From: Numida meleagris
Taxonomy: Eukaryota; Chordata; Aves; Galliformes; Numididae
Length of the DNA stretch: 64,000 nucleotides
NCBI RefSeq assembly: GCF_002078875.1
Contig: NC_034414.1
Location: forward strand, 35,610,826 to 35,674,825
Direction of reading: 5' to 3'
Part shown: piece after piece, positions 1 to 12,100 of the stretch
Layout of the letters: each line of letters opens with the position of its first letter
Numbering within the stretch: the first letter of the stretch is position 1
Program-made: the position numbers and the translations under genes
Notes under the pieces: model-generated
Databases searched by the model: none
The model's input: the letters and a program-made list of their open reading frames with translations, nothing else
What the model was told of the DNA's origin: nothing

Positions 1-3000
1 TACCCTTTTCCAACCTGTCCTTTATTTTTTGAAAGTATCTATATGCTCTTTAATATCTACTAATTCCTCCCTGTATACTGGAAGTAATTTTATTTTTCCA
101 TGCTTTTCAGTTTTATTGACTGAAGTACATTGTTGACTGCTTTTTGTTTGTTTTGTTTTTGCTATTGCCTTGTTTTAATAATGTTTTTGAGACTTTTCCT
201 ACCATCTTCTGCCTTAGTGTATCAATTCCAGATATAATTGACACCTTTGAACTAATGACATTGCAGCCTTCCTGAGGAAAAACATCTTCGAGCTATTTTG
301 CCTGACTGACTCAACTAGTCCCCTTACTTCCCTAAAATTTCTCGTTTTAAGTCAGAAACTTCCCCTGTTATGTGTACTACAGCTCTCGCAGTTATAATAG
401 CACAGTAGACTCATCCACAACAGCTTTCAATTACGTTATTCATGCACTGCTCTAACTGTACTAGTTTGGTTTGCCTAGGCTCACTTTACTTCTTTGGTAG
501 GTTTTGCAGCCTTCCCTGAGCTCCAGGCTGCTTTCCTTCATCTCCAGCTAGCGTCTAAGCATATTACAGTCTGCTGAATTACAGCCTATGCTTCTTGTTT
601 GTTCCTCCATTCAATTTAAATGGCATCAGCTTCAGATCATTTAATTCAAGGTTATTTCCTATGATCGGTTCTTTTAGAAATGTCCCCACTACTAACAAAA
701 CCAAGCTTAAAATAGAATTCTGTCCAGGGTTTTTAACAACTATTTGATGAAAAAATCTGCTGGCTGTTGTATCAGGGTATAGCTGGCCTCTGAATTATTA
801 GTGGTATTTTTCTCTGTCCTTATGCTTAGAAAGCTAATGTCACTTACAATTTGTCTTTCCAAAGCCACAAGTTTTTCTTTATGTATGCAGAATCTCAGCT
901 AAATAGTTTTTGGTCAAAGGGAGACTGGCTTTGACTAGACTTCATTTTGTCACTTGTTTCCAGGCAATAGCCTCTGTCTTGGCTACTTCATTTTCTACCA
1001 TCTGAATACTTGGCTGAGTTTGCTCTTAAATATCTTCATTTCTCTGTGATGGAAAAGTTACGTCACTTGTTTCTGATCCAAGAGGAAACAATAGATGGCT
1101 ATTTCTTTAGTGAACTTTCTGCTCCACTGTGCTACCCTAGCATTATCTGTTTGTATAGCATCAACTCTGACCCTGATGAGCTAATTTCCTTTTGTATTCC
1201 TTCTAACAAGTGTTAGCAACACATCTCTACATATCTGGCAGAGATGCTAGCTGTTATAGTGGCTGCCAGTAGTTGAAAAATAGTTGTCACTGACTTGTAG
1301 TTGAGAGGCACTTCAGGGGTGTGCTCTTAGGTGTCAGTAAGCTGAAGTGTAGCAAAGAAAGCCAGGGAAAGTTCTCTCAAGGACACAGAATAAACACTGT
1401 CCTTGTTCCAGTGCACTGTTTGACCACTGGTGACCCTTTGATGAAAATCTGAATTAAAAAGGGATTCTTCAGCAAGTCATACTGTATTTACGGAATTTGG
1501 TTTATTTATTTATTTATTTTGTATTCTCAAAATTTTGCTGAAAGAGGAGAAAATTGATTTCTGGAAGCAAGGCTGGAGAAAATTCAAAGCACAAATTTAG
1601 ACATTTTCCTTGCATATTCATGTAGAATAAATATTCCACATCTTGTCACTGTGCATTCAGGATATTTTCTGCCTGAATTCACAGATAGTCTGTGAGTTAG
1701 TTTTAGAAAACGTAGTGGTCCCATCAACCACTCTGTTTAAATAAATGTCATCATGTTAAAAGGAAACTGAGAGCATTAACTGTACCACACAAGGATTTGG
1801 GTTCATATTCATTTTATTTTAATATCTGTATCTCTCTTTCTAAAATGTCTGTAAAAAAACTTCATAGGGAAATAAACTCCACTGGTTAGAAACTTCCTGT
1901 GTAGGTTTTGATAAGGAGGAGAGGAAGAGTTTTTGTGCATCTTTCTCTCTTACAATGTACTTCAACTGGAATGTAAGGCCTCAATTTCTCCTCTTAAATT
2001 GCAGTGCAACCTTCATCTTAATGCATTTTCTCTTAAAAATGAAGATTTTATTGATATTGATAGAAAAAAAATGTCCACTCAGAAAATCAAAATTTTCATA
2101 AAACTGTTTATTTTTGAGCAGTCCTTTTCAAAGTTAATTCAAGCCATTGACGTGCAGGTTGCATATCATATCTGTATCCATGTTTTTGATTCCTTTTTCC
2201 TCTCCATGTATGGAAAATGGAGTGCCAGAGAAAGGAGATACAGAAAGTTGAAACCCTCTGCTTTGCAACTTGCTGATACAATTTTCTAGGGAAGTCACTG
2301 GTGTTCAAAAAGGATGTAGAGAAGTTTAATCTCCAGAGTCAATAAAATATTTCAGTGGTTTATAATCACAAAGAGAGGGCCCCTTTCAATTTTTTTTCTC
2401 CTATTTTTATTGCAAAATCTGCAGCTGACTCTTCAGTGTGCTTTGCCTGATATATTACGGTAATCAGTTTCCTTATTTTTGCTAGGCAGCAACCACTCCT
2501 TCAAAAACCCCACCTAATTGAGTGCACTATTTTGGGGTGTTTTGTCTTGCAGCTGGCAAGTGAGACTTTGTGCCAGTAATTTGTAGACTCTGTTTATGAA
2601 TGAAACAACTTTGTAGCTTCCTCAAGCTGGGTTTTTGGAAGCTATTTGTCAAAACATTTTTCACAGTTCAAGGCAGAAGCCTCCACTGCGGAAGTAATGA
2701 AAAACATTTGGTAACCAGTGGAATTTGTTGATAGCAGTTTTTCTGTTTTTAATCATAGAGGTGGTCTCCTGCTGGGAGCTTCCCCCTCTATATAAATCTT
2801 CTTTAGAGGAGACATTTAATGTCTCTGTCTTGTAAGATATTTTGAATTCTCTAGATTCTTTCTGAAAAGGTCTTTCTTTCTTTCCCTGTGACTTCCTTGT
2901 TTTCCTTCTTTTTTTCTTCCCTGTGAAAACTACAAAATTTCAATCATGTTTTAAATTACCACCTCCCCTTTTTTTTTAATCTTCTCCAAGGCCTTAATTT

Positions 3001-4921
3001 TCTTGGAATTTTATTAACTCTGTGATTAAGGTTTGTTTCTTAATCTTGCTTGCCCTTTCACCTTTCAAAAATACTGACACACTCTTTTCTTTCCCAAAAC
3101 TGCCTGAGGCATTCTTCTCCAGACTGTTACATTTTGGCAAGTCACCAGCCTGCCTCTCTAACTCTTCTTCATTACGATTGTTTAAACCAAATGCTATGTT
3201 TTCATATTGAAGTATGTTCCTACTTCCCTCTAGAGAAGCACGGCTATGAATGATTGCAGGGCTGGCTGCACAGTATTAGGAGGTGTCAACTTAGCCCTCA
3301 CCAGTCTTGAATGTGACTGATCACAGCCTTCAATTTGATTATAAGAGCTAGGATGAAGACTGGCTGAAAGTGGAGGAAATGTGTAATACCTGGCCATTTC
3401 TGTTCACAGACACTGGAGATACCAGGTAGTTTGGCCTTTCTTTGTAAGGCGTGACGATTTCAAGTTTTTGATTGGCTCTGTCCTCTTCTGCAGATGACCA
3501 AAACTTATAGGAACAGGAAAAGCAGGAGTGCTTAGGTACGGACCCGGTATGGGATCAGAACACCAAGGAATCCCTTCTTTTGCTGAAGTCCCATATGAGC
3601 TTTGCCACAAATCACAGAAGCAGAATGTATGACACAAATGCTAGAATCAATACAGTTGCCAAAACCAGCAGTGCAAGACTTGGTGCCAGTTGAATGGTTA
3701 GGAGTTTGGTAGATTAAAGACTGGAAGCAGAAAGCACATTAGACTGTTGAAAAGCTGAAGGTATTAGAGGTTTTACAGTGGCAATAAAAGTCTGTTTTGT
3801 CTTCCCTTTTTCTTACATCTTGCATGTTTCTCACCAAAACAGTAATTTTCAGAGGGAAATATAAACCTCTTCTTATTGGGAGCATGGTGTTTGCTGACTA
3901 CCGGGCCAGTGAAGCCAGGCTGTTAAATATTAGGTTGCCTTTTACCTTGATCTTTGCTTACCTCCAACCAGTAAATAATAGTCTAAGAAATTATGCTTGT
4001 GATATTTATAACCTCTTTTGTAGAAATAAAAATACATTTATCAAAAGTGCATCTGATGTAGAGCATTCTCAGAGGTTCTTGACTTTAGTTAAAAAACCCT
4101 GTGCCCAGGAGACAGTCTAATCTTTTAAACTTCCTTTCCATGAGCCTCTTTTTTTAGATAATCCATCTTTACCTGCTAGCTTGCTACTCTTGATAATGAG
4201 CCTGTCCTCACATCTAGTTAAAATGTATCACTACTATTAATTTCTTTAAAATATATTGTTCAGAAGATAATGAGAACTAAGTCCTATTTTAAAGCTGATC
4301 AGGCAGTGCAAGACAAAAATCTAATTCTTTTCGTGAAAACTGACAGACTTTTACTTCAAAACCAACTATACTTCATTAAAACCGTGATAAAAGCCTGCAA
4401 AGTAGTGTTGAAATATTGCAGCTGTGAGTTCTTGAAAGTAAGAGAATTCTTATATTGTTTCAGTATGACACAATGTGTATATAATGGATTAACTCTATTT
4501 CCAGACACATTTGGACTTGAAGTATTGATTTTCTTCCTTTCTGTTCATATAACTAATGGAATTTAAAGCCAGACCTAGCAAAGGAGCTGGATACCTTCGG
4601 TGGAGCTTAGGTTCCTATTTCTAACCTTCTAGCACTGAAAAACCTCCACTTCAAATGCCAACTGATCTTGAGGATACCAGAATTCTTATCTTTCAATTTA
4701 AGGCTTACTAGGCAAAAACTGTTTCAGCTCTGTGCTCATATCTAATAAAAATCACAAACTAGAGAGTAGATTTTTGCCTTCCGAGGAGAGTCTTTAGGCT
4801 GTAGGTATTTCTGGAATGCGTTTAATATTCCTAACCTCTCTAAAAATAAATTAGTGGTAGTCACCATCTTCCTTTAAGACACAGGAAGAAGTATGTCACA
4901 TCTCCTCTATGTTAGCAGAGT
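1..4921. other. Intergenic, no gene recognised
   Basis: AT-rich sequence with only short open frames (under about 120 codons) in all six frames. None resembles a known protein and none has convincing flanking splice sites. A short (TTTA) tract lies at 1501-1520. There is no recognisable CR1, LTR or DNA-transposon terminus. Given the promoter at about 40 kb, this belongs to the gene desert upstream of ARHGAP5. Confidence 0.6.
1501..1520. repeat. (TTTA)5 microsatellite
   Basis: Five tandem TTTA-type units directly visible. Too short to be more than a simple repeat. Confidence 0.8.
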
Positions 4922-5115
4922 GCCTAGGTCAGGCATGTCTAACCTCAAGTGATGGCAAATTATTGTATGCATTTTGATACATTGGCTAAACCCTGCTCTG
5001 AACAGTAAAGATTATGCAGCTGTGCTTTCTGTTTTGATAAAGGAATAGGTTCCAAGATTGCAAAAAAAATCATCAATTTATGTCTGCAACATCATTTTCA
5101 CTTGATATAAATACA

Positions 5116-5377
5116 TTACCTGCAAATTTTCAAATGGAATGTATGGAGTTGCAATCAGATATTCAACTCGAAAATCTGATCATGTCATAAACCCTGTCTT
5201 ATGAGAGAGAAATATTCTTCGCTTCATGATCACACCTTATTGATGTCATCACTTTTTTGCGGTATGTACATTTGTAAACATCTGTTTTCAAGGATGAATA
5301 ATATTTCGTCAAAAATCTCTGATGAACACCTTGTGAACTCACTAAGAACGGCAACAACAGATACTGAACTAGACTGA
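5116..5377 (+). pseudogene. hAT transposase C-terminal remnant
   Basis: Two decayed stretches translate on the + strand. The first, from 5116, begins LPANFQMECMELQSD and resembles the 'L P x N F Q x E L x x L Q S D' segment of Charlie/ZBED-type transposases. The second, from 5321, reads DEHLVNSLRTATTDTELD then a stop, and resembles the 'L T D E H L x x x L R x A T' helix at the end of the hAT dimerisation region. A stop at about 5188 and frame changes in between show it is non-functional. The family comparison is from memory of motifs; a BLASTX search would settle it. Confidence 0.6.
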
Positions 5378-5516
5378 TACATTAGTTTCACAAAAACAAG
5401 GTCAAATATCCCACTAGCTTTATGGTTTTGTTCCTCTCCTTTTAAAAATGTTTTAAGAAAAATATTAACAATTGAAATGTTTTGTTACTTATATATTAAC
5501 AATCTTGTATATTTTA

Positions 5517-6060
5517 TGAGGGCTGCTCTGAAAGTAATGCCTCCTGTTTTTTTATGCTGGCCAACGATATCCAAGGTGGATGTTGGTGGTATGGCAGTAG
5601 AGATTGAATCTTCCCAACAATATCCCATTACATGTTGTTGCCATGCAACAGATGGCAGCAGAGGGGCACTCTGACAAAATGACATCTGACATGGAAGTGC
5701 ATATGAAGCAAAGGTGTGGAATTTAATTCCTCCATGTGGAATAAATAGCACTCATTGACATTCACCAGTGCTTTCTGAACATTTATGGAGACCAAACAGT
5801 GGATGTGACCACAATGAGGCGATGGGTGGTGCTTTTCAGCAGTGGTGACGGTGACATTGGATCACCTCCACTGGTGCAGATTTTTATGAGTGCAGCACAC
5901 AGGCTCTTGCTGGCAAGAATGCATAGCTAATGGTGGTGACTGTGTGGAAAAATAGTGTTCTGTAGCTGAAAATTTGCTCTATCAAATAGTGTTATTGTAC
6001 TCTTTGTAGCTGTTGTAGTTTCCATGGAAATAAATAGGAGGCATTACTTTCAGGGTAGCT
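5517..6060 (+). mobile_element. Galluhop-like mariner, internally deleted
   Basis: Inverted termini share GAAAGTAATGCCTCC at the left (about 5529) and its complement GGAGGCATTACTTTC near 6037-6051. TA dinucleotides flank both sides (5515-5516 and 6061-6062), as expected of Tc1/mariner insertion. At about 544 bp it is under half of a full mariner (about 1.2-1.3 kb). The N-terminal helix-turn-helix part of the transposase is recognisable, but the catalytic DDE/D region is missing. It is inserted inside an older hAT element, so it moved later. Galluhop is a known chicken mariner and supports a galliform source. Confidence 0.85.
5757..5865 (+). pseudogene. Mariner transposase N-terminal fragment
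   Basis: The frame starting at 5757 gives DIHQCFLNIYGDQTVD followed by a segment with RRWVVLFSSGDGD. This is the mariner DNA-binding region pattern (YGdqt..vs.vrrWv..F..G). The reading frame does not continue into a catalytic domain because the copy is deleted internally, with stops soon after about 5925. It is a relic of the Galluhop-like element, not a gene. Confidence 0.7.
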
Positions 6061-6137
6061 TAGGCAGCCCAAGACAGTTCTTCTTTCACTCAATGTTGCC
6101 CAAGCGAGCCAAAAGTTTGGACACCCATGACCTAGGG

Positions 6138-9100
6138 CGTTGAGGTACCATAAGAGATTCAGGTTTAGTCCTTTCCCTTCCACTAGAGAAAATCAAATTA
6201 TGTTTCCAGTGTGTGGCATTGAGGAAAAAGGGAGAGCTGAAGAGGAGTGGAAAAAAGAATTAGGATTTCACTGAGCTAAGGGGAAAAAACATATGAGGTA
6301 GCTGAACACTGACTAGGAAGCTAAGTTAAACTTCATAGATGGTAGAAATGTAAATTTTGCTTCAACATGGAGTTTTTAATGTTGAATGTAAAACACTGCT
6401 TTATATTATCCAATAATATTTTTGCCAAAGAAACTAATTCAGGGCAAGTTGATTTTTAGTATTATGGTATTATCATCAGAAGTGCTGACAGAATGGTGTG
6501 GTGTTGCATTTTGCTTTTTGTCATAAACTAATTTAATGGCAAAGGTGCAATAAGATTACAAAGCAATAGAAGAAACACAGAATGTGGTATATTTATCATG
6601 TGCTTGTAGCCTGAAGCAGTAGTTTGCCAGTTTAACTCTAGGATAAGTAATAGTATCAGAAACATGATGCTCTCATCTGAATGTCATGGAAATAATTGTG
6701 AATCACATGCCTCTTGAAACCCAACATTAAAACTCTAGGGATATATATATTTTTATCAATACAATTTCTTACAGTTTAAAACATAGTACCTTTTTTAGCT
6801 AGTAATCTCTACATAACCTCTATATAAGAACAATTATTCTATGGACTATAAAATCTATGGATTTGCATCTTCAGCTTAGAAGCCTGGTAGAGTATAGAAT
6901 TAGAAGCTCTGGATGAACACTCAAATACACATGTAGCACAGGATTATGGAAAACGCTAGCTTACTTATAATTCCACATGTAATTATGTGGATATACCTAT
7001 CAACTCATACAGTGAAACCAACTTCTCAGGCATGAAGGAGATTGCTACAGGGGGTGGCATTACATCTAGGTATCAAGAGTTCATATAGCTTTTGCTCATC
7101 AGAAATGCAGGCAGTATGAGCATGATGAAGACTTGGCTGCTGGATGCAAAAATGGACTGCTGAGAGATCTGTAGGATACAACTGCAGTGCCTCAGAAAAA
7201 CCCTTTGTAACCCTTGAAACCCTTGTAGGGCTTTTTGTGAAAGCATCACAACAATGCAAAGGGTATTCAATTAATTTTAGAAAAGGGCTTGAGTACAAAA
7301 CAAAATAGATGATTATAGTATTTTGTAGGCCTGCAGTGTCCCCACATTGCATTCAGTTTGATGGTTTCATCTCTAAATGAAAATAGAAGAGTTAGGAAAA
7401 AAGAACAGAAAATAACAATACAAACAATCAAATGTTTAGCATAACTTCCATATGAGACTAAGTTAAGACAAATTCAGGGGGGATGGAAGTTCATAATATC
7501 ATGAGTGATGTAGATAAAGAAAATGGAAAATAATGAATATGTCTCACAGTAAAAAGAGGAATCTGGTGAAATTAGATTTTAAAATAAGTAAGTTCTGCAA
7601 TTGCATGACTTCAGCTGTGGAAATGAAGATATTGTCTAATCCAGAAAAAGACTGGAATAATTTATGGAAAATAAGCATGTTCTTAATATTATAATGTCAT
7701 TCCAAGATGTAACATAGGAATTTTCTGTTCCTGAGATAGGGAAGATTTGTTCAACTTGGGGTTTTTTTTGACCTGATATATATTTCTGAGGTTGAGAGCA
7801 GACTGGCAACATGGAAAGTGTAGTTGCTGAAGGAACCATACTAACAACTTTAACAAACAGAAAATATTGCACAAAGCTGCTTTGAGAAAAGTAAGAGACC
7901 CTCTGCAATCTTTCTCCCCGGCCCAATAAAAATTTGTGAATGCTTTCCAAGTCCTAAACTTGAAAATAGCAGTACTGCCTATTTCCAGATATTTTCACCT
8001 ATATCTCTAGCTGGTTTAAACTTACTTATAACCATAAGTAGCCTTACAGTGCTTTAGCAGTGCTGTAATACAGCCTGCAGATTAAGTAGGAACTTAAAGA
8101 AGTTGTGGGGAGAGGAACTTCCTTAATGTTCAGTGGTGAGAATTTTAATAACATTGTTTCTACCTAATCTTAAAACTAGAAAGTTTTTTGTACATAGTTG
8201 AGAAGAAGTGTTGATTTAGAGAAATCAAGAAATTCCTTAGAATTTTTTTTAATTATTTTTTATTTCCTACTGCAAAACATGGGAACCATTAGAAATATCA
8301 TTCTCAATGCTAAAATATTTCTATTTCCCATGAATACAAACATTTTTGTATTCATCTACAGGCCTAATCAGGATCAGGAAACTCTCTGAATCTATGAATT
8401 CAGTGATTGGTTCATGAGAAGATATTAAAAATCACTGAAAATACCATTGATTTCAATGCCTCATCTGCCAGTAGGCAGTATGTGACCAGAAGCATTATTT
8501 CATTTTGTGATTTGTGTACTCCTGGTTATCTTTTCAGTAAATGTGTAAAGTTACAGAAAAAAAGGAAAATAGCTTGGTGCTGCAGGTCATATTCTGGGTG
8601 AATGAGCTTTTAAAAGTGGAAGTTTTGGTAATTTACATTTACAGCAACTCAGTCTGAATTTCAGGAAGACGCTTGTTAAAATTTAACCATGGCAGAGTTT
8701 GGATGGCCTAGCTACTGCTACAGAAAATCGCTGGATGCAAATCTATTATCATGGTCACTACTAATAATGAATAGAGCTCCTCTGCCTCTCTTTCAGCACA
8801 TCTTTCCTTGACACTGAAAACATGCAACTTCTCTAACTTGAAAGAAGCAAGAGCCATAGGAAAATACTCCCTGGGCCTTAGAAACTGTCCCTTACCAATC
8901 TTTTTCAACATTCCAATTTTTCTGCTGTAATAGAGATAAAATCTTCTTCTTGTTTATAGCTGGGTCTTGAAACAGTTCCATTGATTTTCTGTCTTTCACA
9001 TTTGCTCTTAAACACAAAAAGCTCATGGTCTGAGACCCTGTGATCATGATTTAGAAAGAATTAGATCTGTAGCTAATCCTGTCTACTGGATCTCTTTTGG

Positions 9101-12100
9101 AGCAGATGACCTTGATTTCTCTGATTATTACATCTGGGTAATAATAAATTTGTATGTTAAATTTGTATCTGCTTGGACTGGTAAGAAATTTTCCTTTGTT
9201 TCATGAGAGCCCAGTACTGCAAACTGCTGAGCATTCTTGATGTAAGTAATGGAGGATGCTCAGCATTTTTTTACTGGCCAGTTGGAATATTTGAGAACTT
9301 TATGCATTTTGAGCTCAAGTAATTAAATTAAATAAATTAAATAAATTAAATTAAAATTAAATTAAATTAAATTAAAAATGCCAGTACACAAAACTTACCT
9401 GTCTTTCATGAAATTTCAGCAATAAAGTAGTTCCTGGAAAATATCCTGAATCACTGAGGAAATAACATCTATCTAGGTTCCATTGCATCCAATAGACCAG
9501 TGAAAAAGGAAAGTAAGCGAAATACAAGTGATATCACTATAAAATTTACCTTAATTACTTTGCCTTAACTTCGAATTTACTTATTTTGAATGACCATTGC
9601 ACACATTCATCTTCTTGCTCAGTTGTGGTTTTCAGCTCACATCTATGCAAAGAGTAACATAAGGCAGAAAAACAGTGGAACTCAGGTTAATGAAGCAGTA
9701 TCACTGCTTTTTTATTCTTTTTTCTTTCATATCAAAGAGAGGGAAAAGTACAATATTATATTTGGGATTGGAAAGTGAGTGGACTAACATACCTGATATG
9801 ACACAGCCAATATTTTGCGTTGACCTGACCCTCTCTCTCTTCAGCTACAGACACTTTCTTAAGAATTGAGGGGCATGATAGCAACACTGCTTTTTAAAGT
9901 ATTTATGTTGAATTATTCATTACATTTTAATAGAGAATAATCATATGCAACAGGTATTTTTCCTCTGGCTTGTTGTATTGCAGTATAACTAGCCTCCAGT
10001 TATTGGCCTCGGGGAAAGAAGCAGTAGAACAAATCAGCCTTATTTTAAAATAATTACTGCAATCCTACACTGCCTGTCAGCTGTTATTTTCCTGTTTTAT
10101 GTCAATGTACAGTACATGTAGAAAAAGCACTCTGAAACTGGGAGAAAAAATACAGCTTATGAAATTAAATTTGAGAAAATAACTTGTGGATTTAGTAAAT
10201 ATGACTCTGGTTGAAGTGAAGGTCCCTTTTGTAAGTAGTATTAAAATCCTTTTGAGCAGGGAAATAATGAATAACTGGTGTGATGATAAAAGGAATAAGG
10301 ATTATTAAAATTTTGCTCCAAATAATTCCTACAATATAAGGATATATTTGGTGGCTTCATTTTGTGGCTTTCACATCACAGCACTTAAAAAAGATTAATT
10401 TAAACAGATTAAGTAATTTTTCAATAGGAACTGAAATTATCCTTTATCCAGTCTGATTCTTTCACATTTCTAAAATACAACAGCAGTTAATGTGATATTA
10501 GTGTGATACCTAAATGATAATTGCTTACCTATATAAAACTAACTGATGCAGTACCTTTTCTTCTGCTGGTTTCTGGCTATGGGGAGATCCAGCTCATTTC
10601 CCTACCACACACGCATGCACTTATGACAAATTTGCAGGTCAAATGACAGCACAGAAAAGAATCTCTCTGAATTTGGGCCTCTGTAAAATGCATAGAAAAT
10701 TCATATATAGGCCCTCCACTGGATGCATCCTTTTGGAGCAAGGCTCAGTGATCAAAGCTGTGCCTGTGCGTGGTCACTGCTTGAGCTGACAGTTCCTGGT
10801 AGATCCCTTCTCCTCCACACTGCTCAAGCTCCAGCATGAAATAGTTTCTGTCTGATGCTGGCTCAGAAAGACGCTGCTTGCCTCCACTGTTTTTAGAGCA
10901 CACATAGATGCTGGGTGGGTGTAGTTCTGAGGTACCTAGCCCTGGCCCTTCAGAAGGCAAGCCACCTGCACTCAGAAGCAGCCATCCATGGCTCCCTTTG
11001 AGCAACACAGTGCAGCTCTATGCCTTGCTTTAGGGAGTTAAGAAGCATGTTCTTTTCAGAGGTGACAAATTATTCAGAGAAAGCTTAGGACACACACTAT
11101 TGAAAAGTTGCTGTTCTCCTGGTATTTTTTTCAATCTCTCCCAGGCTAGCGTATTAGCAGGAGTGACAGCAAGGGACTGATGAGCTGCAGTGCGCTGCAG
11201 CAAGATGCTGCTCAAGCATGCAGTTCTCCTTGAGCTGGTGCACTGTGAGGTAGGATTGCTCCCTGTGGTGAAAGTGGACTCAGAATATGAAAAATTTATT
11301 CCACTACCCTCAGCTGTACCCAGTGGAAAGTAAAGACAAATGAAGAAATAGTTTAAGAATACATCTGAAGTTATTAGACTTAGGCAAATATGTAGACTGT
11401 TAAGAGGACTTTACGAACCATTAAAATGATATAAATAGTTTTATAGTTTATTCTCATAACCCCAAAGCTGATAATCTTTTAATAACCTGTATATCTGCAG
11501 TGTTAGAAATGCAAGGACAATTTACTTGTGCTACTGCATGAGGCTGGGAGGGTTTTCTTTCTACTTTAATGATTGAAGATGCTCTCATAGCACAGACATG
11601 GACATAAATTGTTTATTATTTTCACATTGCCCCCTCACAGAAACTTAGCTTCAGAGCACATCCAAAAATCTTCAGTTCCATCCAAAAGACGTGAATAGCA
11701 TTAAAAGTAAGAGAAGATTTGTTGGAAAATAGCTTTAAAGAGACATGAGTTTGAACTGTGAAGATCTGAGGGGAACAGTACCCTGTTCATAATCAGCTCT
11801 TTTCATAATCTGCAGTGTTTTCAGTGTAGTTTCAAAACATAAAGACTGAATGATATATCAGCATGTGGACAAACGACAGCTAATACAACATACTTGTTCC
11901 ACTTGCTTGTAATTAATGCATTTGGCTATTTTGGTACAGTCTTCATGTCAACTTTATTAAGGATAAAAGTATTCCAGTTAGCTTTCTACAGACCTACAGG
12001 AAATTAAGAAAATTAAGAGTAAATAATGCAGTCTTTGCATTAATTCAGAAATAATAGTAATAAAAAGTATTTAAAATATTAATGAAACCCGGTGAGTAAT

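Larger units (their letters stand above)
4930..6129 (+). mobile_element. Degraded hAT (Charlie-like) DNA transposon
   Basis: The left end reads CAGGCATGTC. The reverse complement of the right end reads CATGGGTGTCCAAAC. Both resemble the CAGGGGTGTCCAAAC-type inverted termini of Charlie-group hAT elements. The flanking octamers gcctaggt (4922-4929) and acctaggg (6130-6137) agree at 6 of 8 positions and share the CTAG core common in hAT target duplications. The interior carries decayed reading frames that look like the C-terminal end of a hAT transposase. A Galluhop-like mariner is inserted at 5517-6060, so hAT sequence is confined to about 4930-5516 and 6061-6129. The copy is internally deleted and dead. 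Ends and TSD are seen directly; the family is assigned by resemblance. Confidence 0.65.
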
